Below are positions 38,805 through 46,910 of a stretch of 64,000 nucleotides of DNA, in pieces. Both the position numbers and the translations under genes were made by a program. The notes under the pieces were generated by a model that was not told where the DNA came from, did no database searches, and saw nothing but the letters and a program-made list of their open reading frames with translations. Source of the stretch: Herbiconiux moechotypicola (GTDB taxonomy: Bacteria; Actinomycetota; Actinomycetes; Actinomycetales; Microbacteriaceae); contig NZ_JANLCN010000005.1 in NCBI RefSeq assembly GCF_024979255.1, positions 248,001-312,000 of the forward strand, written 5' to 3'. Each line of letters opens with the position of its first letter. Position 1 is the stretch's first letter.

Positions 38805-40274
38805 ATGAGCGACGCGAAGATCGGAACCAGAGCCTTTGTGGCACTTCTCGGAGACTGGCGCGGGCGCGCATCCGGCCCCTCCTATCTCGCGCTGTTCGAC
38901 CGCATCCGGCTGCTCGTGCTCGACGGGCGCATCCCCACCGACACGCGGTTGCCCGCCGAACGTGACCTCGCGCAGGCGCTCGGGGTGAGCCGCACGATGG
39001 TCTCCGCCGCCTATCGTGAGCTGAGGGATGCGGGATACACGCGCAGCATCCGGGGCTCGGGGAGCGTGGCGCGGCTCCCGGGGCGCGCCCCCGTGACCGG
39101 CCAGGAGGCGCCAGGCGACTTCATCGACTTCTCGAAGGCCACCATGCCCGCCTACCCGGGTCTGTTCGACGCCACCCAGGCGGCGATGGCGGGCTACGCG
39201 GTCGAGCTCGGCGGTACCGGCATCGACCCCTTCGGCTCCCGCATCCTGCGCGAAGCCGTCGCCGAGCGATACACCGCCCGAGGGTTGCCGACGAGCGTCG
39301 ACCAGGTGATGATCACCATCGGCGCCCAGCACGCGATCTTCTTGCTGGCGCGCACGCTCATGTCGCGCGGCGACCGCGCCGTCGTCGAGCTGCCGAGCTA
39401 CCCGCACGCCTACGAGGCGCTGCGCATGGCGGGCGCCCGTCTCGTGCCCGTCACGGTCTCGGCGCGCGGCAGCGGGGCGGCTCCCGAGGGCCTGCACGGC
39501 TGGGACGCCGCGGGTCTCGCGCAGGCCTTCGCCCGCACGAGCCCGGCGCTGGCCTACCTCATGCCCGACTTCCACAACCCCACCGGCGAGTCGATGCCCG
39601 AAGAGCTGCGTGCGCGCCTGCTGCACGACGCCGCACGGCAGGGCTCTCTCGTGGTGGCCGACGAGACCACCGCCGAGCTCGACATCGACCGCGCGGGCTC
39701 GTTCCTGCCGCTCGCCGCCTACGGCGACGCGGCCACGGCCGACTCCGCGGTGCTCATCGGTTCGGTGGGCAAGACGGTGTGGGCGGGCCTGCGGGTGGGG
39801 TGGATCCGGGCGACGCCCGCGATCATCCGCAAGCTCGCGGCCGCCCGGTTCGCCGGCGATCTCGGCACGCCCGTGCTCGAGCAGCTCGTGGTGGCGGAGC
39901 TGCTGCGCGACTTCGACCCTGTGCTCCGGCTGCGGTCGGCTCAGCTGCGGGCCGGGCGCGACGAGCTGCGGGGTTTGCTCGCGGAGGCGTTCCCGGAGTG
40001 GCAGGTGCCGGCGGTCGACGGCGGGCTCGCGGTGTGGGCGAACATCGGTGCGCCGGTGAGCTCGCAGCTCGCGCTCGCGGCCCGCAGCCACGGCCTGCTC
40101 ATCACCGCGGGGCCGCGCTTCGGCATCGACGGCGCGTTCGAGCGTTCCCTGCGCGTGCCCATCGGCTACGAGAACCCCGACCTGGTGCGCGGCGTGCAGG
40201 CGCTCGCCGCCGCCTGGCGCACGGTCTCGGCCGGCCCGGTGCCGCACTCCGAGCTCTACGCCGACGTCGTCTGA
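38805..40274 (+). CDS. MocR-type GntR/aminotransferase regulator
   Basis: Fusion regulator of 489 aa: GntR winged helix (about 15-85; LPAERDLAQALGVSRTMVSAAYREL) and an aminotransferase-like PLP domain (about 110-480). The PLP lysine is in SVGKTVWAGLRVGW (Lys323) and DETTAELDID supplies the pyridine-N aspartate region, so PLP binding is likely intact. It probably regulates the divergent YczE gene. ATG 38805 is six bases after TAGAGT. It converges on the MFS gene with a 19-bp overlap. Confidence 0.9.
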   Translation: MSDAKIGTRAFVALLGDWRGRASGPSYLALFDRIRLLVLDGRIPTDTRLPAERDLAQALGVSRTMVSAAYRELRDAGYTRSIRGSGSVARLPGRAPVTGQEAPGDFIDFSKATMPAYPGLFDATQAAMAGYAVELGGTGIDPFGSRILREAVAERYTARGLPTSVDQVMITIGAQHAIFLLARTLMSRGDRAVVELPSYPHAYEALRMAGARLVPVTVSARGSGAAPEGLHGWDAAGLAQAFARTSPALAYLMPDFHNPTGESMPEELRARLLHDAARQGSLVVADETTAELDIDRAGSFLPLAAYGDAATADSAVLIGSVGKTVWAGLRVGWIRATPAIIRKLAAARFAGDLGTPVLEQLVVAELLRDFDPVLRLRSAQLRAGRDELRGLLAEAFPEWQVPAVDGGLAVWANIGAPVSSQLALAARSHGLLITAGPRFGIDGAFERSLRVPIGYENPDLVRGVQALAAAWRTVSAGPVPHSELYADVV

Positions 40275-41902
40275 TCCGCGGGATCGGGGATCTCGTGGGG
40301 CCGGTACTTCGGCAGACGACTGGCGGGCAGGATGGCCAGCGCGCTCACGGCGGCCATGATCAGCAGCCCCAGTTTCAGGGCCGACAGCCGGGCCTCCGTG
40401 TTGACCGCCACGGCCGCGTCGATCTGCGCGTCGGTGGCGTCGGTGGTGGTGCTCAGCACCTCGCGCAGGTGGTCGTTGCTGACGAAGTTGACGCTGTCGA
40501 GATCGACCTGCGACACCAGCGCCGGCGGCAATTCGATGTCGTTCACCACGGCCTGGCCCACGTTGAACCCGAGGATCGTCACCAGCAGGGCACCGGAGAC
40601 GGCGGTGCCGACTGCCGAGGCGAGGTTTTGCGTGGTTCCGCGCACCGATCCCACGTCGCCGGCCAGCTCCTTCGGTGACGCCGTCACGAGCACGTTGAAC
40701 ACCAGCGTCACGAGCGCGCCCTGGCCCACCCCGAACACGAACAGGCCGAGGATCGTCGGCAGGGTCTCCCAGTTGTTCGTGACGACCAGCGACAGCCAGG
40801 CCAGCGCGACCGTGGTGAGGACGAATCCGACCATGCCGATGGTGCGCGGCGGGAACCGCTTGTAGAGCCGCACCACCAAGGTGGCCGTGACGAACACGGT
40901 GAGGTTGAACGGCATCATCGCCAGCGAGGTGTCGAACGGGGTGCGGCCCTGCACGATCTGGATGTACAGCGGAACGGTGAAGTTGAGCGCCGCCTCGAGC
41001 GAGACCACGATGAACATCGCGTACACGGCGGCGCGCTCGCGCCCCGAGCCCAGCACCGCGAGGCTGACCAGCGGTACCTTGCCGGCCTTCGTGCGACGCC
41101 TGGTCCAGACGAAGAAGGCCTGGCCGAGAATGACGCCGAGCACGATCAGGATCGGGGCGGGAGAGAGCCCCACGACACTGAACGGCGCCGAGGAGGTGGC
41201 TTCGAGCACACCCCACGCGTTGAGGTTGTTGAACCCGAGGGTGAGCGCCACGATGCCGGTGCCGATGAGCACCGCGGCGACGAGGTCGATCTTCACGGCG
41301 CTGTCGCCCTTGTCCGAGCGCAGCCGGAAGCTGAACACGAACACCGCGACCGCGAGGGCCAGCACGATGCCGAAGACGGGCCGCCAGCCCACGAAGGTGG
41401 CCAGGGTGCCGCCGATCAGGAACGCGCTCACGCCGGCGAGCGCGCGGGCCGATCCGAGCGATCCGATCGCCGTGGCCTGCTGCGCACCGCGGTAGTTCTC
41501 GGCGATGAGGGCCACCAGGGAGGGGACGATGATGGCGGCGGATGCCCCGGCGAAGGCCTGCGCGACGATCACCCAGGTGACGGTGGGGGAGAGGATCATC
41601 ATCAGCGCGGAGACCGCGAACAGGGCCACCACGATGCGGAACATGATGATCCAGCCCACACGCTGGCCGAGCTTGGCGCCCACCATCACCAGGGCGGCGA
41701 CGACGAGGCCGTAGGTGACGATCGCGGTGCTGACCGCCGTCGGCGGCACGCCGAAGTCGCTCACCATCCCGCCGAGCGAGACCGGGAGGGACGAGACGTT
41801 GAACGACATCAGGATCTGGGCCAGGAACAGCCCGACCAGCGGGACCCAGGAGGTGCGGACCTCGGCGTTCGACGCGGTCGCGCCGGTATCTGTGGTGCTC
41901 AT
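40256..41902 (-). CDS. MFS transporter, DHA2-like
   Basis: Major facilitator of 548 aa, with about 14 hydrophobic segments as in DHA2 drug-proton antiporters. It has FNVSSLPVSLGGM, the motif-A loop GAKLGQRVGW, and a C-terminal extracytoplasmic loop (about 460-515) before the last span. ATG 41902 has AGGAGG five bases upstream and overlaps the glutaminase stop (ATGA). Coupling to glutaminase suggests a link to glutamine, glutamate or ammonium handling, though family members are mostly multidrug exporters. Confidence 0.87.
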   Translation of the reverse strand: MSTTDTGATASNAEVRTSWVPLVGLFLAQILMSFNVSSLPVSLGGMVSDFGVPPTAVSTAIVTYGLVVAALVMVGAKLGQRVGWIIMFRIVVALFAVSALMMILSPTVTWVIVAQAFAGASAAIIVPSLVALIAENYRGAQQATAIGSLGSARALAGVSAFLIGGTLATFVGWRPVFGIVLALAVAVFVFSFRLRSDKGDSAVKIDLVAAVLIGTGIVALTLGFNNLNAWGVLEATSSAPFSVVGLSPAPILIVLGVILGQAFFVWTRRRTKAGKVPLVSLAVLGSGRERAAVYAMFIVVSLEAALNFTVPLYIQIVQGRTPFDTSLAMMPFNLTVFVTATLVVRLYKRFPPRTIGMVGFVLTTVALAWLSLVVTNNWETLPTILGLFVFGVGQGALVTLVFNVLVTASPKELAGDVGSVRGTTQNLASAVGTAVSGALLVTILGFNVGQAVVNDIELPPALVSQVDLDSVNFVSNDHLREVLSTTTDATDAQIDAAVAVNTEARLSALKLGLLIMAAVSALAILPASRLPKYRPHEIPDPADQTTSA

Positions 41903-42918
41903 CGTGCCTCCTCGGACGTACTCCGACGTGGGTGCGGGCCCGACGCGAAGACGTTCAGGCCCAGCGCTCGGGACAGGTAGGCGGTCGCGCGCTGCCCGCG
42001 CACGCTGTTGCCGGCCGAATCGAGGCGGGGGGAGAAGACACCGATTCCCGCCTTGCCCGGCGCGATGGTGACGATGCCACCCGCGACCCCGCTCTTGCCC
42101 GGCAGCCCGATCTCGAACAGCCACTCGCCGGATCGCTCGTACAGGCCGGTCGAGGCCATCACGGCCAGGGTGTCGCGGCACACCTCCGCAGAGACGACCT
42201 GCTCGCCGGTGACCGGGTTGACGCCGCCGTCGGCGAGGGTGGCGCCCATCACGGCGAGGTCCCGAGCCGTGACGAGCAGGGCGCACTGCCGCGTGTAGAC
42301 GTCGACGATCTCGAGCGGATCGACGTCGATGCGGCCGTAGCTCTCGAGCAGGCCGGCGATGGCACGGTTGCGGTGGTTGGTGGCGGTCTCGGAGCGGTAG
42401 ACGACGTCGTCGAGCTCGAGCGGGCGGCCGGCGAAGCGGGACAGGCCGGTGATGACGGCGGCCCACCGGTCGTCGGCGGTGCGCCCGGGCATCAGCGCGG
42501 TCGTGGCGATGGCGCCCGCGTTCACCATCGGGTTCATCGGATGCCCTTCGTTCAGCTCGAGGGCGACGACGGAGTTGAAGGCGAGCCCGGTGTTGTTCAC
42601 GCCGACCCGGTCGCGCACGACCTCGTGGCCGAACTCCTCGCAGACCAGCGCGTAGACGAACGCCTTCGAGATCGACTGGATGGAGAACTCGACGTCGGCG
42701 TCGCCGGCGGAGTGCACGGCTCCGTCGACCTCGGCGACGCACACCCCGAACAGCTCGGGGTCGGCCTCGGCGAGGATCGGGATGTAGTCGGCGACCTCTC
42801 CCGACCCGGCCGACCGATTGCGGGAATGAGCCGCGGCGACGTGCTCCTCGACCGCATCCCAGCCCGGGAGCAGCCCCGTCGACACTCGCTGTGCAACGCC
42901 CTCGAAATCCAGTTCCAC
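41899..42918 (-). CDS. glsA: Glutaminase A
   Basis: Beta-lactamase-fold glutaminase (339 aa) that hydrolyses glutamine to glutamate and ammonia. The catalytic SxxK is FSIQSISKAF (Ser82, Lys85). Other conserved blocks are VGVNNTGLAFNSV, EGHPMNPMVNAGAIATT, YRSETATNHRNRAIA, and GLPGKSGVAGGIVTIAPGKAGIGVFSPRLD. No STAS domain is attached. GTG 42918 is the best start; it has only a weak GGGAAG upstream. Its stop overlaps the MFS start by 4 bp. Confidence 0.94.
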   Translation of the reverse strand: MELDFEGVAQRVSTGLLPGWDAVEEHVAAAHSRNRSAGSGEVADYIPILAEADPELFGVCVAEVDGAVHSAGDADVEFSIQSISKAFVYALVCEEFGHEVVRDRVGVNNTGLAFNSVVALELNEGHPMNPMVNAGAIATTALMPGRTADDRWAAVITGLSRFAGRPLELDDVVYRSETATNHRNRAIAGLLESYGRIDVDPLEIVDVYTRQCALLVTARDLAVMGATLADGGVNPVTGEQVVSAEVCRDTLAVMASTGLYERSGEWLFEIGLPGKSGVAGGIVTIAPGKAGIGVFSPRLDSAGNSVRGQRATAYLSRALGLNVFASGPHPRRSTSEEAR

Positions 42919-42979
42919 GCGGTTCTCGCTTCCCGTTCACGGAGTCTCCGGTGTGCCTCCATCATGGCAGGGACGGGCG

Positions 42980-42985
42980 TAGCCT
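42980..42985 (+). promoter_or_regulatory. -10 of the thioesterase gene
   Basis: TAGCCT, six bases before ATG 42992; no Shine-Dalgarno. Confidence 0.5.
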
Positions 42986-42991
42986 GAGCGG

Positions 42992-43522
42992 ATGGCCCTC
43001 GAAGCTGACGACCTCGCCGCGAACCCGCCCGCGCATCCCGACCGCTCGCGGCTGGTGGAGTGGAACGACCCGCACCTGAACGCCCGCCAGGCCGCCACCA
43101 TGCCGGGCCGCGACTACCTCGAAGGGCTCGTCGACGGCAGCATCCCGCGCCCGCCGATGGGCGCCCTCATGGGCATGCGGCTCACGGCCGTCGGCGACGG
43201 CACGGCCACCTTCGTGTGCACCCCCGACGAGTCGCACTACAACACCATCGGCATCGTGCACGGCGGGCTCGTGTGCACCCTGCTCGACTCGGCGGTCGGA
43301 TGCGCGGTGCAGTCCACCCTGCCCGCGGGCGTCGGCTACACCTCCATCGAGCTGAAGGTGAGCTACCTGCGCCCGCTGCACCACGACTCGGGCGAGATCA
43401 CCTGCGTCGGCACGGTCGTGAAGCCGGGCCGCCGGGTCGCCTTCGCCGAGGGCGTGGTGACGGATGCGCAGGGCAAGACGATCGCGACGGCGACGTCGTC
43501 GCTGCTCGTCTTCCCCCTCTGA
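42992..43522 (+). CDS. PaaI-family hotdog thioesterase
   Basis: Acyl-CoA thioesterase of the PaaI / 4HBT type (176 aa) with a 50-residue N-terminal extension. The hotdog signature is NTIGIVHGGLVCTLLDSAVG, then YTSIELKVSYLRPL and AFAEGVVTDAQGK. It probably hydrolyses aromatic or short-chain acyl-CoA in the cytosol. ATG 42992 sits six bases after TAGCCT. It converges on the ABC binding-protein gene with a terminator between. Confidence 0.9.
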   Translation: MALEADDLAANPPAHPDRSRLVEWNDPHLNARQAATMPGRDYLEGLVDGSIPRPPMGALMGMRLTAVGDGTATFVCTPDESHYNTIGIVHGGLVCTLLDSAVGCAVQSTLPAGVGYTSIELKVSYLRPLHHDSGEITCVGTVVKPGRRVAFAEGVVTDAQGKTIATATSSLLVFPL

Positions 43523-43554
43523 GCCGCGCCCCGCGCATCCCGCACCCCCTAAGA

Positions 43555-43610
43555 CGAAGAGCCGCTCCGACGCCCATCACACGAGGTGAGGGCGCCGAAA
43601 CGGCTCTTCG
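43555..43610 (-). terminator. Terminator of the beta-galactoside operon
   Basis: Arms 43555-43575 and 43590-43610. On the minus-strand RNA all 21 positions pair, three as G-U; on the plus-strand RNA the same three are C-A or A-C mismatches. It therefore favours the leftward operon whose binding-protein gene ends at 43622. Confidence 0.7.
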
Positions 43611-43621
43611 GGCGAGAGAAG

Positions 43622-44947
43622 CTACTCGACGACGGGGATGCTCTGCGCCTTCAGCGCCGCGATCGTCTTCTCCTGCCCGGTGGTGAGCGCGTCGCCCAGG
43701 GTGCCGGTGCCGCCCAGCACCTGGCCGAAGCCGTCGGCCACGTCGGCGTAGGTCTGCGTCATGGTCGGACCCCAGGTGAAGTCGGCGTTCACCTCACCGG
43801 AGGCGGCGGCGAACACGTCGTAGATGGGCTGGTCGCCGTAGAACTCGACCCCGTCGGCGAACACCGGCAGCGAGAGGCCCGCGGTGGTGGCCGGGTAGAG
43901 GTTGGCGGCCTCGGCGAGGGCGGTGAGCGCCTCGTCGGAGGTGTTCAGCCAGAGGGCGAACTGCGCGGCCTCGTAGGGGTGCTCCGAGCCCTTCAGCACG
44001 GCGGTGGAGGAGCCGCCCCAGTTGCCCGCGGCGGTGCCACCCTCGGTCCACTGCGGCATCGGCGCCACGGCCCAGTCACCCGCGGTGTCGGGGGCGCCCG
44101 ACGAGATGGAGTTCGCGCCCCAGACGGCCGAGATCCAGGTCCAGTCGCTGCCGGTGTTGTAGGCGTTGTTCCACTCGTCGGTCCAGGCCGGCACCTTCGA
44201 CACGAGGTCGTCGGCGATGAGGCCCTGCCAGTAGTCGGCCACCTGCAGTGAGGCGTCGGAGGTGAGGGTGACGTCCCACGCGCCGGTGGAGCTGTCGAAC
44301 CACTGGCCGTCGTTCTGCCACACCAGGCCCGCGAACCAGTTCACGTCGTTCTGCGGGAAGTTCGTGATGTAACCGCCGAGCGCACGGATCTGCACGGCCG
44401 CCGCCTGGTACTCCTCCCAGGTGGTGGGCACGGCGATGCCGGCCTGCTCGAACAGGTCCTTGCGGTAGAACATGGCCATGGGGCCGGTGTCCTGGGGGAT
44501 GCCGTAGACCGCGTCCTCTTCGCCGAAGGTCACCTGGTTCCAGGTCCAGTCGATGAACTGGTCCTGGCTCTCGAGCACGTTGGCGCAGCCCGCGATGTTT
44601 TCGAGGCCGTCCTGCACGCGGAAGTTCGGCAGCGCGTCGTACTCGATCTGGCCGAGGTCGGGCGCGTTGCCCGCGGTGATCTGGTTGAAGAAGTTCTTGT
44701 AGGTGCCGCCGTTGCCGTTCGGGCCGGTCTGCACGGTCACCTGGATGTCGGGGTTCTCGGCGTTCCAGAGGTCGACGACACCGTCGATGCCGGGGATCCA
44801 CGAGGTGAAGGTGAGCTCCACCGGGCCGTCGGCGGGGGTGCAGTCGGCGGCGGCGTCGCTTCCGCTGCCGGAGGACGCGCATCCGGTGAGGGCGATGGCC
44901 GAGGCCATCCCCAGGGCCAGGATGCTCAGGCTGCGTCTGGTGTTCAT
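43622..44947 (-). CDS. Carbohydrate-binding lipoprotein of the beta-galactoside locus
   Basis: SBP_bac_1-family lipoprotein of 441 aa with lipobox ALTGC (Cys23). Typical blocks are VELTFTSWIPG, APDLGQIEYDALPNF, TWEEYQAAAVQI and VAPMPQWTEGG. It is aromatic-rich (many Trp), as expected for oligosaccharide stacking. It is last in the operon after the enzyme and two permeases, an unusual order since binding proteins usually come first. ATG 44947 has only GGA upstream. The 80-bp gap before it may contain its own promoter. Confidence 0.93.
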   Translation of the reverse strand: MNTRRSLSILALGMASAIALTGCASSGSGSDAAADCTPADGPVELTFTSWIPGIDGVVDLWNAENPDIQVTVQTGPNGNGGTYKNFFNQITAGNAPDLGQIEYDALPNFRVQDGLENIAGCANVLESQDQFIDWTWNQVTFGEEDAVYGIPQDTGPMAMFYRKDLFEQAGIAVPTTWEEYQAAAVQIRALGGYITNFPQNDVNWFAGLVWQNDGQWFDSSTGAWDVTLTSDASLQVADYWQGLIADDLVSKVPAWTDEWNNAYNTGSDWTWISAVWGANSISSGAPDTAGDWAVAPMPQWTEGGTAAGNWGGSSTAVLKGSEHPYEAAQFALWLNTSDEALTALAEAANLYPATTAGLSLPVFADGVEFYGDQPIYDVFAAASGEVNADFTWGPTMTQTYADVADGFGQVLGGTGTLGDALTTGQEKTIAALKAQSIPVVE

Positions 44948-45027
44948 GGTGTTCCGTTCTCTTCGGTGAGGGGTGGTGGGTGTGATGCGGGTGGTGCGGT
45001 CGAGGGGCCGGATGCGGGGCCGGCGGG

Positions 45028-45966
45028 CTACTTGAGGCTTCCGTTGCCGAGGCCCGACTGCCAGAAACGCTGCAGGCTGAGGAAGGCGATGATGAGCGGG
45101 ATGATCGACACGAACGCGCCGACGATCACGTAGGTGCGGATCTCGGGGATCTGGTTCACCTGCGAGTTCCAGGTGTAGAGACCGAGCGTGACAGGGAAGA
45201 GCGACTCGTCGCGCAGCATGATGAGCGGCAGGAAGAAGTTGTTCCAGATGGCCACGAACTGGAACAGGAAGATGGTCACGAGCGCCGGAGTCATGAGCTT
45301 GCGCGCCACCGTGAAGAAGGTGCGCACCTCGCTCGCGCCGTCGAGGCGGGCGGCCTCGAGAAGTTCGTCGGGCACGCTCGCCGTGGCGTAGATGCGGGCG
45401 AGGTAGACGCCGAACGGGTTCACGAGGCTCGGCAGGAACACCGACCAGAAGGTGTTGGTGGCCCCCACCTGGCTGAAGATGAGGAACAGCGGCAGGGCGA
45501 GCGCGGTGGCCGGCACGAGAACGCCGCCGAGCACCACGTTGAACACCACCTCGCGGCCGGGGAAGACGTACTTGGCCAGCGCATACCCGCACATCGCCGA
45601 GATGAGGGTGCCCACCAGTGCTCCGGCGCCGGCGTAGAGCACGCTGTTGAGCATCCAGCGCAGGTAGATGCCGTCGTTGTAGGTGAAGAGGTTGCCGAGG
45701 TTCGTGACGAGGTCGAAGTCGGCGAAGACGAGGCCGTTGCTGCTGCCGAAGTCCTCGCGGCTCTTCGTGGCCGAGGTGAACAGCCACCACACGGGCAGGA
45801 GGAAGTAGACCGTCGAGACGAGCATCACGATCATCGCGGCGGTGCGCGACATGACGCGCTCGCGGGGTGCGCGGCCGCGGCGCGGGGAGGAGGGGGTGGA
45901 TGCGGGTGCGGCAGCGCCGGATGCGGCGGTGGCCTCGGCGGCCGGCGTGCTGGTGACGGCGCTCAT
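45028..45966 (-). CDS. Carbohydrate ABC permease (MalG type) of the beta-galactoside locus
   Basis: Permease of 312 aa with an Ala/Pro-rich cytoplasmic N-terminus and six spans. The EAA loop is LLEAARLDGASEVRTFFTVARKLMTP. ATG 45966 overlaps the preceding permease stop (ATGA). As in the other locus, no ATPase is encoded here. Confidence 0.92.
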   Translation of the reverse strand: MSAVTSTPAAEATAASGAAAPASTPSSPRRGRAPRERVMSRTAAMIVMLVSTVYFLLPVWWLFTSATKSREDFGSSNGLVFADFDLVTNLGNLFTYNDGIYLRWMLNSVLYAGAGALVGTLISAMCGYALAKYVFPGREVVFNVVLGGVLVPATALALPLFLIFSQVGATNTFWSVFLPSLVNPFGVYLARIYATASVPDELLEAARLDGASEVRTFFTVARKLMTPALVTIFLFQFVAIWNNFFLPLIMLRDESLFPVTLGLYTWNSQVNQIPEIRTYVIVGAFVSIIPLIIAFLSLQRFWQSGLGNGSLK

Positions 45967-46910
45967 GCGTTGGCCTTCCGCTGGGTGAACTTGAGGAACG
46001 CGAACGACATGACGAAGGTGGCCAGGGCGAGCACCACCGACATCGCCGCGGCGAGGTTGACGTTGGGCACCGCCGAGGTGGCGTAGACCGCCATGTTCGG
46101 GGTGAACGAGCTCGACACCGAGGCGGTGAAGCTGCGGAACACCTGCGGCTCGGCGATCAGCTGCAGCGTGCCGATGATCGAGAAGATCGCCGTGAGCACG
46201 ATCGCCGGCACCACGAGGGGGATCTTGATGCGCAGGGCGATCTGCAGCTGGCTGGCGCCGTCGAGCTTCGCGGCCTCGTAGATCTCGGCGGGGATCGACA
46301 GCAGCGAGGAGTAGATGATGAGCATGTTGTAGCCCACGTAGACCCAGGTCACGACGTTCGCGATCGACCACAGCACGAACTGCGGCGAGAGGAAGTCGAC
46401 GTTCGAGGTGAGCGCCGTGAACGGCGACAGATTGGGCGAGTAGAGGTAGCCCCACATGATGGCCGCGATCACGCCGGGCACGGCGTAGGGCACGAAGAAG
46501 GCGAGGCGGAAGAACTTCTTGCCCTTCACCAGCGGCGAGTCGAGCAGCAGCGCGAGCACCAGTGCGACGCCGAGCATCACGGGCACCTGCACCACGCCGA
46601 ACAGCAGCACGCGGCCGACCGAGGCCCAGAAGGTCTCGTTCTGGAACACCTGCACGTACTGGGTGAGCCCGCCGAACACCTCCACCGGCGGCCCGAAGGT
46701 GCCGTCGCGCTCCACCACGAGCAGCGACTGGTAGATCGCGTAGCCGATGGGCAGCAGGTAGAATAAGGCGAAGAGCACGCCGAACGGCAGCAGGAAGAAC
46801 AGGATGGCGCGCTTGTGCTTCACCACGGCGCGGCGCACGCGGGCGGGTGCCGACGCGGGGCCTGCGGGTGCGGGGCCTGCGGGCACTGCGGTCAGTTCTG
46901 TCGTGGTCAC
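45963..46910 (-). CDS. Carbohydrate ABC permease (MalF type) of the beta-galactoside locus
   Basis: Permease of 315 aa with six spans. The EAA loop is YEAAKLDGASQLQIALRIKIPLVVP. GTG 46910 overlaps the beta-galactosidase stop (GTGA), so enzyme and transporter are translated in register. An N-terminal Ala/Pro/Val-rich stretch is low-complexity. Confidence 0.92.
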   Translation of the reverse strand: MTTTELTAVPAGPAPAGPASAPARVRRAVVKHKRAILFFLLPFGVLFALFYLLPIGYAIYQSLLVVERDGTFGPPVEVFGGLTQYVQVFQNETFWASVGRVLLFGVVQVPVMLGVALVLALLLDSPLVKGKKFFRLAFFVPYAVPGVIAAIMWGYLYSPNLSPFTALTSNVDFLSPQFVLWSIANVVTWVYVGYNMLIIYSSLLSIPAEIYEAAKLDGASQLQIALRIKIPLVVPAIVLTAIFSIIGTLQLIAEPQVFRSFTASVSSSFTPNMAVYATSAVPNVNLAAAMSVVLALATFVMSFAFLKFTQRKANA

